Positions 1 through 11,606 of a DNA stretch of 64,000 bases are shown here, piece by piece. The stretch comes from Hyperoplus lanceolatus (taxonomy: Eukaryota; Chordata; Actinopteri; Uranoscopiformes; Ammodytidae): positions 16,963,501 to 17,027,500 of the forward strand of contig CM049398.1 of NCBI GenBank assembly GCA_026929865.2, written 5' to 3'. A model generated the notes under the pieces. The model saw only the letters and a program-made list of their open reading frames with translations. It was not told the origin of the DNA and did not search any database. A program made the position numbers and the translations under genes. The first letter of the stretch is position 1. Each line of letters begins with the position of its first letter.

Positions 1-299
1 CAAAAGTTTGAAACCAACCCTGCGTTCCAAATCTCCTCCTCTTGCTTTTTTCTATTCTACATACTACATCTGACCATAAAAAATAATCTAGTTAGGATGC
101 TGTATGCTACAATTGGGACATACCTTTACTTGTTTATTTCACACTAACATTGCGCCTTGATCTTGCCTCTTGCTTTTATATCCGTCGCATCCCCGGTTGT
201 ATTCATACGTGAGCTCCAGTGCACACTGAATTGTGGGTCAGAATTGCCCCAAAAAACATGCTGTTTTCAACACTAATAATCTCTGCAATATGTAGTTTG
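1..299. other. Unassigned left edge
   Basis: No gene, RNA or recognisable element is visible here. The stretch is AT-rich and ends where the 3' end of the adjoining minus-strand LINE begins. Confidence 0.5.
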
Positions 300-410
300 T
301 TTGTTTGTTTGTAACCTTTATTTAACCTCGAAAGATCAATTGAGGGGTGACCCTCTTTTACAATGACGTCGAGTACAGATACACAATATACAATGAGAAT
401 ACATAACAAG

Positions 411-413
<3 letters not shown>

Positions 414-470
<57 letters not shown>
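414..470. repeat. (CA)n microsatellite
   Basis: An uninterrupted run of about 28 CA units within the 3' untranslated region of the minus-strand LINE (GT on that strand). The matching position of the 8.3-11.5 kb copy holds only a short G/T-rich stretch, so the run arose after insertion. Confidence 0.95.
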
Positions 471-474
<4 letters not shown>

Positions 475-521
475 ACAACAATTTAAAACATTCAGATCAA
501 TTGAATGAAATAAATAATAGC

Positions 522-3500
522 CTAATTAAAACAGTTACAAGTGTGGAGGGGTTGATTCAAAATAATACTTTTAAATTGGTTAACAGATATGAGTGTATTT
601 ATTTTAATTGTATGTTGTAGGCTGTTCCAGGAGTCAGGGGCACTATAGCTAAAAGCGGTTTTACCAAGCTCAGACCGGACATAGGGGACATATAACATGA
701 TCATGTCAGTTGAGCGGGTTTGATAAAGCCCATCTGAAATAAGCAGCATTTCTGTCAGATAGAGTGGTAGCTTTCCAGTCAGAGCTTTATATATAAAAAT
801 ATGCCAATGTGCATCACGTCTCTCCTTAAGGGAGGACCACCCAACCTTTTCATATAAAACACAATGGTGTGTATCATAAGCATCTCCTGTAATGAATCTC
901 AAAGCAGAGTGAAATACAGAGTCAAGGAGTTTAAGGCATGAACGAGATGCATGCCGATAAACCACATCACCGTAATCAAGGACAGACATAAAAACTGCCT
1001 CAATAATCCTTTTCCTACTAAACAACGGGAAGGTAGCTTTATTCCTATAAAAATATCCAATCTTTTGTCGCAGACGACAGACAAGATTTTTTATGTGAAA
1101 TGTAAAAGAGAGTTTTTCATCTAGCCAGATACCAAGGTACTTATATTCAGAGACTTTTTCGATCAAAGAACCGTTTACAGCATAGATGCATGCACTATTG
1201 TCTAAATCTCTAGCCCTAGAGAACAACATGAATTTAGTTTTAGACTGGTTAAGGACAAGTTTAAGTGAAATAAGAGCATTCTGAAGAGCATTAAAGGACA
1301 GTTGCAGGTTCTCAATAGCTGACTTTGCAGAGTCAGCAACACAATACAAGATGGTGTCATCAGCATATAAATGGATTTGACAACCACTGACAAGAGACAC
1401 AATATCATTGATGTAGATGGTGAATAGTACCGGACCTAAAAATTGAACCTTGTGGAACACCTTTGGTTATGGGTAAGAAACCAGATTGGATATTACCTAG
1501 CTTCACACATTGAGATCGGTCAGAAAGGTAATTACTGAACCAGCTACACGCATTTTCACTAAAACCAATGTTAGCCAATTTATCTAATAGTAAAGAATGG
1601 TCTACTGTATCAAAGGCTTTACTGAGATCAATAAAGAGGGCAGCACAGTGATTACTATTATCTAAGGCAGAGACAATATTGTTAGTAACCAGAGTGATGG
1701 CAGAGATAGTGCTATGGTTAGTTCTAAAACCAGATTGGTGAACAGATAAAATAGTGTGACTTGAGAGAAATGTTTTCAATTGGTAATTAATAAGGGATTC
1801 CAGCGTTTTTGACAGACATGACAGTCTGGATATTGGCCTATAGTTATTAGGGTCAGTTTTTTCTCCCGCTTTATACAAAGGAAGGACACAAGCTGATTTC
1901 CAGATCCTTGGAATAACGCAGGAAGATATAGAAAGGTTAAAAATGTGGGTAATACACTCTGCAATTACAGGGGCTGAGAGTTGGAGAAAGAATGGGTCTA
2001 GGTTGTCTTCTCCAGTGGATTTCTTGGGGTCAATGCTTAAGAGAGCATCAAGAACCATACTGGAGGACACAGGAATAATAGAAAACAGAGGAACATCATT
2101 GGTGGTAGGCATATGAACCTGTTCAAGGGGTAGCTGGTTGTCTGCTAGAGAAGATCTAGAGTTGTCCTCTTTGAAGATATGGCCAGCAACATTAAAATGT
2201 CTATTAAAACCAGCGCAGATCTCGGTTTGATCGGTAATAAAACTATCATCAAATTTAACCTGAATTGGAATAGAAGCTGATGTAGCAGAGCTATTTTTGT
2301 TGGTTTTAACCACCTTCCAGAATTTTGCTGGGTTAGAATAGGTGTCTGTGATCAATTTTAAATAGTAGTCAGATACATTCTTCCTCACTAAGGATGTACA
2401 TTTATTTCTTAAGGCTCTGAATGCAGCCCAATGTGAGGCGTTATTAGTACGTCTAGCAAGAGACCAGGCTTTGTTTCTAGTTCGGAGAAGAGATGTAAGT
2501 TCTGGACTAACCCAAGGACTGGATCTATCCTTAACTCTATACTTCTTAAAGGGGGCATGTGTATTTAAAATAGATAGAAAGGTGGAAATGAAAAAGTCTA
2601 AAGCTAGTTCGACATCAGGAATAGCCAGGGTGTTGTGAATATCACTATTATAAAGGTCATGAAGAAAGGCTTGCTTATTAAAAATGTTTAGGTTTCTCTT
2701 AATTAAAACCCTGGCTGAGGATTTTTTTATATGTGTATCACGGACACATACAATGGGACAATGGTCACTTATACCTAATTCAAGTACTCCAGATAAAGAT
2801 ATTTTATCACTCTTATTAGAGAAGATTAGGTCTATAAGTGTTGATCTTGAGGGTTCTTTCATGTTTGGCCTGGTTGGATTTGTGATTAACTGTGACAAAT
2901 TTAGGTTAGAAGATATTTCCTTTAAATGATCAGAGGCATTTGTCAACCAATCCAGATTAAAATCACCCATAACTAAAACTTCAGAATTAGAATAGTGGGA
3001 AAGTAGGTCAGCCAAACGATACTCCAACAACAATGAGAGAATTACTAAAACCACAATCAATTTTGAGAGCCAGAAATTCAAAACATTTGGGTATAGAGAT
3101 TGAGAGTAAAGCAGAAACAGAAAGACAGGACTTAACATAAATGGCCACACCACCACCTCTTTGAGGCCTGTCCGATCTAAAAATGTTGAAGTTAGGCAAG
3201 GCCACATCACTGGCATTTTGATGTTTTTTTAACCATGACTCAGTAATGATCAAAATATCGGGATCAGTTTGCAGGGCTAATATTTTCAAGTGATCCAATT
3301 TCTCAGATTGGAGTATACTCCTAATATTCCAATGAATCAGCTTCAATCCTTTTCTGCATCGAAGAGAAGAGTAGTTGGCACAAGATGTTGATTCTATGGA
3401 CATAGGGTCAAGCAGTACAGCATTATGCCTATCAGTAACTCTAATAGGAATATGGAGGCGAATAGGGGCAGAAATTAACATAGGGAAATGGGTCAGGGGA

Positions 3501-3682
3501 TGAGCTATGGGTAATATAGCCACAGGAGAACAAGGTGGAGTAAGGGGGCCGAGTGCAGGGACAGCGCCCATACTAGAGATGACAGCAGGACCCGCACTGT
3601 CTAAGACAGTGTTGTGACAGGAAGACAACATGAGCAGGGCAGGAGTAGTAGACATATGTTTAAGCATACTAGATCTGACCAC
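522..3682 (-). pseudogene. LINE endonuclease-reverse transcriptase ORF, broken
   Basis: The single ORF of the LINE is split into three frames: about 3682-3008 (endonuclease N-terminus, with HWNIRS, ITESWL and RGGGVAIYVK), 3216-1405 (rest of the endonuclease with MGDFNLDW and GISDHCP, then RT motifs FIDLSKAFD and GVPQGS) and 1460-522 (LYADDT, then the C-terminal domain). Two lesions explain this. Near 3010-3030 the sequence jumps from GVYR to LADLL, which looks like an out-of-frame deletion of some 25-35 bases relative to the 8.3-11.3 kb copy. Near 1437-1441 an extra T in a T-run shifts the frame just after GVPQGSI. The catalytic motifs survive, so decay is recent. Not expected to give a working protein. 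Confidence 0.85.
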
Positions 3683-3930
3683 AAGAATTGGGACACCTAA
3701 ATCTTTTTTCTACCATACTAAGGCTCAATCCCAATTCACCCCTTCGCCCTACCCCTCCAAATTGCACGTTCACGTTGCAAGCTCTTCTTCACGACGTCTG
3801 GATGTGGATATTTTGACATTGGCATTAAATGATCGCCCCCTGCTGTACTCCTCCGACGGCTGCGTCTCTCATAAAAATCATGGCGGTGCATTGAAAGATC
3901 TTTCTGTCGAGCCTTCGTGATAACTATCAA

Positions 3931-6827
3931 ACTATCCTACACACTCACTGAGTGAAGATTGGGAAAGTAAAGTGGACATTTCTCGCAAGAAATGTTATCA
4001 AACACGTTTAATGATGAATCTATCCTTAAATCGCCTGTTGCATTGTCGGAGAATTAAATGCACCCGCATTCCGACATTTAAAAACCGACTTCAAACTAAG
4101 AGTCACTAAAACAAAAATAAATAATCACAAGATGCGAAATATAAAACAAATTAAATTAATTTAAAAGAATATCATCTCAAAAGACGTTACCAACATTATG
4201 CTAGTACTGCTCTAAATCACCTCTCATCTAAAAGTGAAATAAAATAAAAAAAGCCTACAAGAATAATTGAGAATATGCTAGGATGTTTCAATGATATTAT
4301 TCAGCCCAATATAGGAGCCGCTGTGCCTGGTATGATAGCGATCTCTCCGGAATGTGAAACCGGGAAGGATATTGATTTAATAAGCCGAGTTCAAATAAAA
4401 TCGTGGGCATTTTTTAGACAGTAAAAACATCACCCAGCATGCATTACAATTACAAACGTATACATAATAGCGTTTTAGCCTGTGATCCACTTTAATTTAG
4501 CCTGGAGTAGGCTATTATTGGGAGACAAGGACGTAACTTTACTGCATAAGATACAGTACACGTCACATCCTGTTGGTATAATATCAACACACGGCCGATA
4601 GTTTGATCAAATATGTGAAGTCACAGTATGCCAACACAGTCAGCTGCGCGTACTTACATTTGAACAATACCATACTCTGAATAGGACGGATAAATGAAAG
4701 CCTATTCGCCTGTTATCTTCTTAAATGTGGCTTACTGTAGACAATGTTAAGAGTAGGCTATTCGCCGTCTCGTTCCCGGGCGCATGCGCCACATTCACCA
4801 GTATATCTAATGAAGCCCTTAGGCTTCCAAAAGTGAAGCCTAAGGGCGGATTTAGCGTCATATTTTGAAGCTAAATGCACTGCAAATCAGTCCCGTTTTG
4901 ACGCCTTGGGATGAGAACGTGTTGCTATACTTACACAAAACAGACACTTAATGCCCATAATGCATTTAAAATGAAACAAGGCAAGGATCTGCTCTATGGC
5001 AAAAATATCATATCACCTTTTATTTTATGGCATGATCAAATTTTGATTCATCCCGATTAATTTATTTTTCATAGTGGGGGGCGAACTGTCATAACGGGCA
5101 GTTTGCTGTGCTGTCGGTGCGGGGGCGGCGGCTGTGAGCTGTCGGAAGGAGCCGGTGAACGTGGAAGGTCGAACTTTTACTGTTAGGTCGAGCTTTTATA
5201 AAGCCTACAGTCCGTGGAGGTAGAGCGCTCGATAAGGAAGCGTGCGTTATCAAGGCAGCAGCGCTGCAGGAAACGCTCGTTACTTTCGTTTTCTTTTACA
5301 AGACTTCCCGGGGCCGTTACAACGTGAAAAGGGAAGGGAAGAAGGCGCTACATATTTACTGTGATTGGGTTATAAGCGTGTGGGAGGCTCACGTGAAGTC
5401 AAAGTCAAGTCGAGTCTTTTATCAGTGTTAGTCAAGCAAGTCTCAAGTCCTCAAATTTGCGACTCTAGTCAAGTCATGTGACTCGAGTCCCCCATGTCTG
5501 GTGTTCAATAATTGAAAGATAAGACTGGTGATATTTGATATTTTTTTTCATTTTCAACACATCCCATGAAGAGATCAAAACTAATGAATTGATAATACAT
5601 AAAGCTGTTGTGCTCGAGTTACATTTGTAATTGTATTCGTTATAATGATCAGGAGAATTTTCGAAATGTTAAGTCAATTCCACATAACGTGTCCTTCTGC
5701 TGACAATACTCACAAGAGAGCATCCTTTAATGAAGGTAAATAAAAACTGTTTGCAGCTTTTTAAGTAAATTACTTACTTATATATTATTAGTGTCCTTTT
5801 AAGATGAAGTCTGCAGAAGGAACATGTGGGCGACATTGTTTAAGGAAGTGGAAAGTGTTGAGGGTAATCATATGCATTATTGGTCTTCCTTTCATTGGAT
5901 TTGTTGACGATAAAGAAAAATAAAGAATAGCGTTTAAAGAAAAGCCATAACTGTTGAAGATTCATCTGCCTAACCAGATGCGGTTTTTTCAATCAGTTCA
6001 ATAGATATATCTACTGGGATAGAGCCAAATTGATTTGAATTCACAATGGTTACACAAAAGATGTTGTTCACTCACTCCATTATTTTACCACACAAACTCT
6101 TGCCAGTCAACGCTCAAGCCAATTTGGAGAACTTTGAAAAAATACAAAAAGTTGAAATATTAAAATGCAATCAAGTATAAATAAACTACCATCAGCAGTA
6201 CATCATCCATTAATAATCAATCTTCTCTACACTCAACCTTTAATGATACGAGTCAGCCTGTAGCCAGCAGACTATTTGGGGAATCAATATGTTTTCATTG
6301 ATTTGCTCTCCAGAGTCAAAGCTCCCTAATGCAGGGTTGGTCTGAGTGCATTAGACAAGCTTTTCTTAAACTGAAGTTATTTCAGGTTTGGGGTGGGCAT
6401 TGTGACACATACAGAACAGCAGGCGATTAGAAATAATTTCCTCTACAATAATGAATATTGGTTGCCGATCAGTTAATATTTCTACTGCACTGCTGCTCTC
6501 CTGCTTCTCACATTGTTATTGTGTGTCTTTAATCAAACAGCAAATCTTTATAATCAAATTTGCTTTATCATCAGACAGTGATATTTCATTAGCAAAACAA
6601 TAATTAGGATATTTATTTTTCAATATGTACTCTAATGTTACAGTAGACATACAAACAACCACAGGTCCAATTTTTCCCGGCAAACTTACTAAATGATTTA
6701 TACTAGGCAGACCAGAAAAGCATGTGTTTCCCATATGGTACTAAAACTTGTATCCGCTTCCCCATCATCGTATTACCATTTATAACCATACAGAGTCACA
6801 TATAATCACGTTATGCAGTGCATCCTG

Positions 6828-6830
<3 letters not shown>
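3931..6830. other. Gene-free interval with a GC-rich block
   Basis: No coding region is supported. Most is AT-rich. About 4760-5360 is clearly richer in G+C and CpG. At 5395-5500 there is a run of degenerate CAAGTC/GACTCGAG words of a type dispersed in fish genomes. A hairpin at 4815-4847 is listed separately. A promoter function for the CpG-rich block is possible but nothing transcribed can be pointed to. Confidence 0.4.
4815..4847. repeat. Perfect 13-bp inverted repeat (hairpin)
   Basis: GCCCTTAGGCTTC at 4815-4827 is matched by its exact reverse complement at 4835-4847 across a 7-base loop. It lies in the GC-richer part of the interval. It is not followed by a T-run and has no obvious gene beside it, so it is more likely part of a dispersed repeat than a regulatory hairpin. 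Confidence 0.7.

Positions 6831-6879
<49 letters not shown>
6831..6879. repeat. (TC)n microsatellite
   Basis: About 24 TC units, followed by a degenerate CACTCACTCTC tail to about 6905. Confidence 0.95.
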
Positions 6880-6881
<2 letters not shown>

Positions 6882-6955
6882 ACTCACTCACTCTCTCACT
6901 CTCTCACAAAGGTGCGGCTTAAATCAATAGAAACTGAATGTTCCTGGTAGCTACT

Positions 6956-7320
6956 TTAAAGGTGGAGTCAGCGATTCTGGAGAGATCTTGTTGTCAAAAT
7001 ATTTTTTGACAAAATGATTGTATATCTCCTCAAGATCCGCTACCTGGGTGTGCTGTGTGTGCGCTGAATATGGTATTCATACCATAGATAGTATATTAAA
7101 GATTCATACACAGCCTAGGCTCTCTAAACTGGTATGTAAACAAATGGTATGTAAACAAAGGAGGCCCACCGTGGCTAGCAACATGCCTTTTTACAAAGCC
7201 TTTTTTTGCAACGCACACACAGTACGACAGGAAGCGGATCCTGAAAAGATATTAACTGATTTTGACAAAACATTTGTTGTAAATGTATGTTCTTGTAAAG
7301 ATTGTACAGTTTCTTAAGTG
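6956..7320 (+). mobile_element. TTAA-type transposon end, partial
   Basis: TTAA at 6956-6959 is followed by AGGTGGAGTCAGCGATTCTG, nearly identical to the terminal repeat of the complete small element at 17460-17643 in the receptor intron. The matching inverted right end is not seen downstream, so this is a truncated or rearranged copy. The right coordinate is a guess. TTAA target sites are known for piggyBac and Kolobok elements; which one applies is not decided. Confidence 0.5.
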
Positions 7321-8224
7321 TACTATTTAATATGTATTTTCTATTATTATTAAAACATTTCTCTAAGTCTGATGGGGAATATAGTCACGTCAAGTCAGTT
7401 TTAATGATTATTTAATTAATATCACCAATTGAATAAGAAAGTTTCAAAATTGGCCAATATATTGTTATTCAGGCTATCATTTAGGATGTGTGATATGTTG
7501 AAGCACAAAAGATACAAAGTAAAGACACAAAGCATTTCCACATAATTTTAATTCATGGACATGAAACCTTTTTTTTTTTTTATCTTTTTTTACACTTGCT
7601 AAATGCATGCATGCTCTTCATTGTGGTTTTCACTTGTAGTGTGTTTGCATCACTTTCTATTTTTGTTAAGTGTGGTTTTTGAATGACAAGAAAACACATG
7701 TATGTTTCAGTTGACTTGACATTTTTGCCTGTACAACACTTTGAATACTCTTTTTTTTCATGTTAACGCCATTTCACTTTCATCCATCCTTCCATCCTTT
7801 CAGTTGGTTAGAATGAAAATGTGTCTAGTAGCCCAGGGGACAAGTTAGTCTAAATCTCAATGCTTGGGGCTTAGTGCATTTATACAAACAGATCTGAGCC
7901 AAATCCACTAACCTTTGTTTCAGTTAAAACAGCAACATTTGTATAACTATGTTTTGTAATATGAAGCAAATGAACTGGTGCAGCCCTCAACCTTGTCCAA
8001 ACAACTGAAGTGGTGTTGAAAAATGTCAGAGCTCTCATCTCTTCAAGGGGGGCTTAATGAAATCTTTGGGGTCTTATTTTCCAATTATAGTGTTTTATTT
8101 TTAGGTGCACTTTGTTTTCATGACAGGCTTGTATTAACAAGGTTTATCATGGCTAACAAAGCCATGATCTGTTACTGTGACTCGGACAGGCAGAAGACTA
8201 ATACTATCGCATGTATTATTTATT

Positions 8225-11200
8225 TATTTATTTATTATTCTTTCGGACAATTCCACACAATACACAATTATCTCTTTCACATCATACATCTTAATTAGTG
8301 TTGTCCGAAGGGTGACGGAAGAAGCCTAAGGCTTATCGAGTCCCGCCCCCAATTTCATCAGATTCAGAATCAGATACACATACGCAAACCTTCCTCCAGC
8401 TCTGGACATCACACCTGACTGTCCTCCCTCACCTCCAATACTTCCTAGCTGTAAGCTAAATTCACCACAAATTCTTAAATCAAGAAAGGGCTTGGGTTTT
8501 CTACATTTAAATATTAGAAGTTTATTGCAGCATGATAAATTAGACCACGTAAAGATTTTAGTGTGCCAGGCAGACCCAGATGTTTTGATTCTGACTGAAT
8601 CCTGGTTAAAGAAGAGTACTGATGACTCTATTGTGGAAATAAATGATTATAACTTATTCAGAATGGACAGAAACACTAGGGGTGGGGGAGTAGCTGTATA
8701 TGTTAAATCCTGTTATTCTGTAACACTTTTACTTGCTGTCTCTGTTCCAAATTGCTTTGAATTTATCGCGCTAGAATTATCTTTATCGTCAAATGATTGT
8801 TTTGTTGTAATTGGTGTGTACAGGCCCCCTTCAGCTGTAACTAGCTCCTTAAACGATCTAGCACATATGCTCTCCAGTTATGTAAATAGAGAGGTAATTG
8901 TGATGGGTGATTTTAACGTTGACTGGCTTTCTGGTGCCTCTGAATCTTTCAAAGAAATCTGTAGCAACATTAATCTTACACAATTAATAACTGAGCCCAC
9001 AAGACCTAATCTAAAAAACCCAGCAAAATCAACTTTAATAGATTTAATCTTATCAAATAAAATAAATAAAATAGCCTCAGCTGGTGTCTTTGAGCTTGGG
9101 ATTAGTGATCACTGCCCAGTGGCCTGTATCAGAAGTATTCATTTAAAAAGATCTCAACCTAAAATCATAATTAAGCGTAATTTTAAAGGTTTTAATGAGC
9201 AAGCCTTTTTAAGTGATCTCCATCATAGTGACATTCAACTGACTACGCAAATTTCGGATGTTGAGTTAGCCTTAGACCATTTCATCAATACTTTCACCTC
9301 AATTATAAACAAGCATGCGCCCCTAAAAAAACATAGAGTAAAAAATAGATCAAACCCTTGGTTTACAAGTGAACTATCTGATTTATTTTCCGAGAGAAAT
9401 AAAGCATGGTCTGTAGCTAGACGCTCTGGAGATAATACCAATTGGACAACTTTTAGACACCTTAGGAATAAATGCGCAGCCATGGTCAGGAAAGCCAAAT
9501 CTGAATACTACCTTGAATTAATCTCAAACTGCTACTCTAACCCTGCACTATTTTGGAAAGCTGTGAGCTATAATAAAAACAATTCTAGCACAGTTCCCAC
9601 TCAGATCAAATTAAATGGTCACACTCTCAATGATCAAAAAGAGATTGGCTTAGCTTTTAATAAACATTTTGTAGCTGCTGGTCAACTCTTTCAGAATGGA
9701 GGATATAGGCCTTCTACCACCAGTAGTAACGTACCGCCTGTCTCTCAAACTCCTCTTTTCAGCCTTGATCTTCTTCCCACAAGTGTTGTTGTAGATGCAC
9801 TCCTCGCCATCAACCCCAAGAAGTACATGGGAGAGGACAATTTGGACCCCTTTTCAATCAAGCTCTCTACACATATAATATCAAAACAAATTACCCATAT
9901 TTTTAATCTTTCCATCTCCTCTGGAATAGTTCCTAAAATTTGGAAAAAAGCTCATGTAATTCCTTTACATAAGGGTGGTGACAAGAATAATCTTAATAAC
10001 TACAGGCCAATTTCCAAACTCCCATGCCTCGCAAAAATTCTAGAATCACTTATTGATAATCAGTTAAAAACATTTCTAACTAGTGCTTCCATTTTGAGCC
10101 CATTCCAATCTGGTTTTAGGGCAGGCCACAGTACTGTCTCTGCTGTGACTTTGGTTGTAGACAACATTATTACAGCATTAGACAAGAAAAAGCACTGTGC
10201 AGCACTTTTTATTGATCTTTCAAAGGCCTTTGATACTGTTGACCACCATTTGCTTTTACAGAGGCTGCATGACATTGGCTTTGATCAGTCTGCATGTAGC
10301 TGGTTTAGGGACTATCTCTCTGATAGACAGCAGTCAGTTAAACTGGGAAGATACCAGTCTGAGTTTTTAACTGTTACAAATGGTGTCCCACAGGGCTCAA
10401 TTCTAGGTCCAGTTCTTTTCACAATTTATATAAATAACATTGTTTCATCGCTAAAAAACTGTCACGCCCATCTATACGCTGACGACACAGTACTGTATTG
10501 CATTTCCGATTCGGTGCACCAATCTATTCAGAACCTACAAAGCTCTTTTAACACCCTGCAGGACTGTCTAGTGGACCTCAGGCTTGTTCTTAATACAGAC
10601 AAAACCAAATATATGTGTTTCTCCAGAGCAAAAACTACACATTTTAATGATTTTAATATGTTTACAAAGAATGGATTTTTAATTGAAAGAGTCACAGAGT
10701 ATAAATATCTCGGCATCTGGTTAGATGATAAACTCACTTTTCATTTTCATATAAACAATCTTGTTTGTCGACTACGACAAAAAATTGGCTATTTTTATAG
10801 GAATAAAACCACCTTCCCTTTATTTAGTAGGAAAAGGATTATTGAGGCAGTTTTCATGTCTGTCCTTGATTACGGTGATGTGGTCTACCGGCATGCATCA
10901 CATTCATGTCTTAAACTCCTAGACTCTGTTTTTCACTCTGCTTTAAGATTCATCACAGGAGTTGCTTATGATACACACCATTGTCTCTTATATGAAAAGG
11001 TTGGGTGGTCCTCCCTTAAAGAGAGACGTGACGCACATTGGCACATTTTTATTTACAAAGCCTTGACCGGGAAGCTTCCTCGTTATTTAACTGAAATGCT
11101 GCACATTTCAGATGGGCTTTATCAAACCCGCTCCACTGACATGCTTATGCTTTATGTCCCACAAGCCCGGTCTGAGGTGGGAAAGACAGCTTTTAGCTTC

Positions 11201-11510
11201 AGTGCCCCTGACTCCTGGAATAACTTACAGCAACAAATTAAACTAAATACATTCATATCCTTTGGCCAATTTAAACAGACTATCTTGGATCTGCCAAACT
11301 CTACTTGTAACTGTTTTAATTAGGCTATATTGTACTTTATTCCTTTTAATTGCTGCCACTCTTCACCACTTTGTAAATGTTTCAATTGTTTTGTTTGTTT
11401 TGTATGTATTGTTGTTTTGAATTTGTTTTGACTCGACGTCATTGTAAATGAGGGTCACCCCTCAACTGGTCTCTCGAGGATAAATAAAAGTTAAATGAAA
11501 TGAAATTTAC
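8225..11510 (+). mobile_element. Jockey-superfamily LINE with intact reading frame
   Basis: A non-LTR retrotransposon. A GC-richer leader (about 8300-8450) is followed by one long ORF and a 3' untranslated region with the family's CTCGACGTCATTG motif. It ends in GAGGATAAATAAAAG then short TGAAA repeats near 11505. Ends with TGAAA-like repeats are known for L2-type LINEs; family placement within the L2/CR1/Rex group is inferred. The exact 5' end is uncertain, and no ATG precedes the conserved endonuclease start, so the copy may be slightly damaged at the 5' side. Confidence 0.88.
8330..11323 (+). CDS. LINE endonuclease-reverse transcriptase polyprotein
   Basis: An enzyme for target-primed reverse transcription of the element's own RNA at a nicked chromosomal site. 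The frame is open from the codon after the TAA at 8327 to a stop at 11323, about 997 codons, with no ATG before the endonuclease core. The usable start is therefore unclear; conserved sequence starts around RKGLGFLHLNIRS near 8483. The N-terminal endonuclease has LTESWLKK, RGGGVAVYVKS, MGDFNVDW and GISDHCP. The central RT has FIDLSKAFDTVDHHLL (motif A), NGVPQGSILGP (motif B) and LYADDTVLY (catalytic YADD), then a C-terminal region with LDYGDVVYR. All catalytic signature residues are present and there is no internal stop. Unlike the sister copy at 522-3682 it shows no frameshift in the core. Confidence 0.85.
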   Translation, partial: GLSSPAPNFIRFRIRYTYANLPPALDITPDCPPSPPILPSCKLNSPQILKSRKGLGFLHLNIRSLLQHDKLDHVKILVCQADPDVLILTESWLKKSTDDSIVEINDYNLFRMDRNTRGGGVAVYVKSCYSVTLLLAVSVPNCFEFIALELSLSSNDCFVVIGVYRPPSAVTSSLNDLAHMLSSYVNREVIVMGDFNVDWLSGASESFKEICSNINLTQLITEPTRPNLKNPAKSTLIDLILSNKINKIASAGVFELGISDHCPVACIRSIHLKRSQPKIIIKRNFKGFNEQAFLSDLHHSDIQLTTQISDVELALDHFINTFTSIINKHAPLKKHRVKNRSNPWFTSELSDLFSERNKAWSVARRSGDNTNWTTFRHLRNKCAAMVRKAKSEYYLELISNCYSNPALFWKAVSYNKNNSSTVPTQIKLNGHTLNDQKEIGLAFNKHFVAAGQLFQNGGYRPSTTSSNVPPVSQTPLFSLDLLPTSVVVDALLAINPKKYMGEDNLDPFSIKLSTHIISKQITHIFNLSISSGIVPKIWKKAHVIPLHKGGDKNNLNNYRPISKLPCLAKILESLIDNQLKTFLTSASILSPFQSGFRAGHSTVSAVTLVVDNIITALDKKKHCAALFIDLSKAFDTVDHHLLLQRLHDIGFDQSACSWFRDYLSDRQQSVKLGRYQSEFLTVTNGVPQGSILGPVLFTIYINNIVSSLKNCHAHLYADDTVLYCISDSVHQSIQNLQSSFNTLQDCLVDLRLVLNTDKTKYMCFSRAKTTHFNDFNMFTKNGFLIERVTEYKYLGIWLDDKLTFHFHINNLVCRLRQKIGYFYRNKTTFPLFSRKRIIEAVFMSVLDYGDVVYRHASHSCLKLLDSVFHSALRFITGVAYDTHHCLLYEKVGWSSLKERRDAHWHIFIYKALTGKLPRYLTEMLHISDGLYQTRSTDMLMLYVPQARSEVGKTAFSFSAPDSWNNLQQQIKLNTFISFGQFKQTILDLPNSTCNCFN

Positions 11511-11516
11511 TGATCA

Positions 11517-11606
11517 CAAAAAATAAAACAAAAAAAACAAGAAAAAAAACAAAAGAAAATCAAAATCTAAATAAAAAAATAAAAATAAAAATAAAAATAA
11601 AAAGGA
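11517..11606. repeat. A-rich low-complexity tract
   Basis: A-rich sequence directly behind the LINE 3' end, including AAAAAT repeats at about 11574-11602. It probably derives from the retrotransposon tail and target site. Confidence 0.7.

Larger units (their letters stand above)
300..3720 (-). mobile_element. Jockey-superfamily (L2/CR1/Rex-like) LINE, degenerate copy
   Basis: A non-LTR retrotransposon in minus orientation. Its 3' end, near 300-380, has the same tail motif (CTCGACGTCATTGTA, then a GAGGGTCACCCCTCAATTG-like stretch and an AATAAA-like end) as the plus-strand copy ending at 11510. The body encodes an apurinic-type endonuclease followed by a reverse transcriptase. The C-terminal third is almost identical in protein sequence to the 8.3-11.3 kb copy, so both belong to one recently active family. 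The 5' boundary near 3720 is approximate. A CA microsatellite has expanded in the 3' untranslated region. Confidence 0.85.

Noticed and set aside
203..481. Open frame with Val-Cys repeats
   Set aside because: Translation of the CA microsatellite; not a protein.
3736..3930. Short minus-strand frame with Arg-rich sequence beside the LINE
   Set aside because: No start context or similarity; overlaps an opposing frame and lies in repeat-like sequence.
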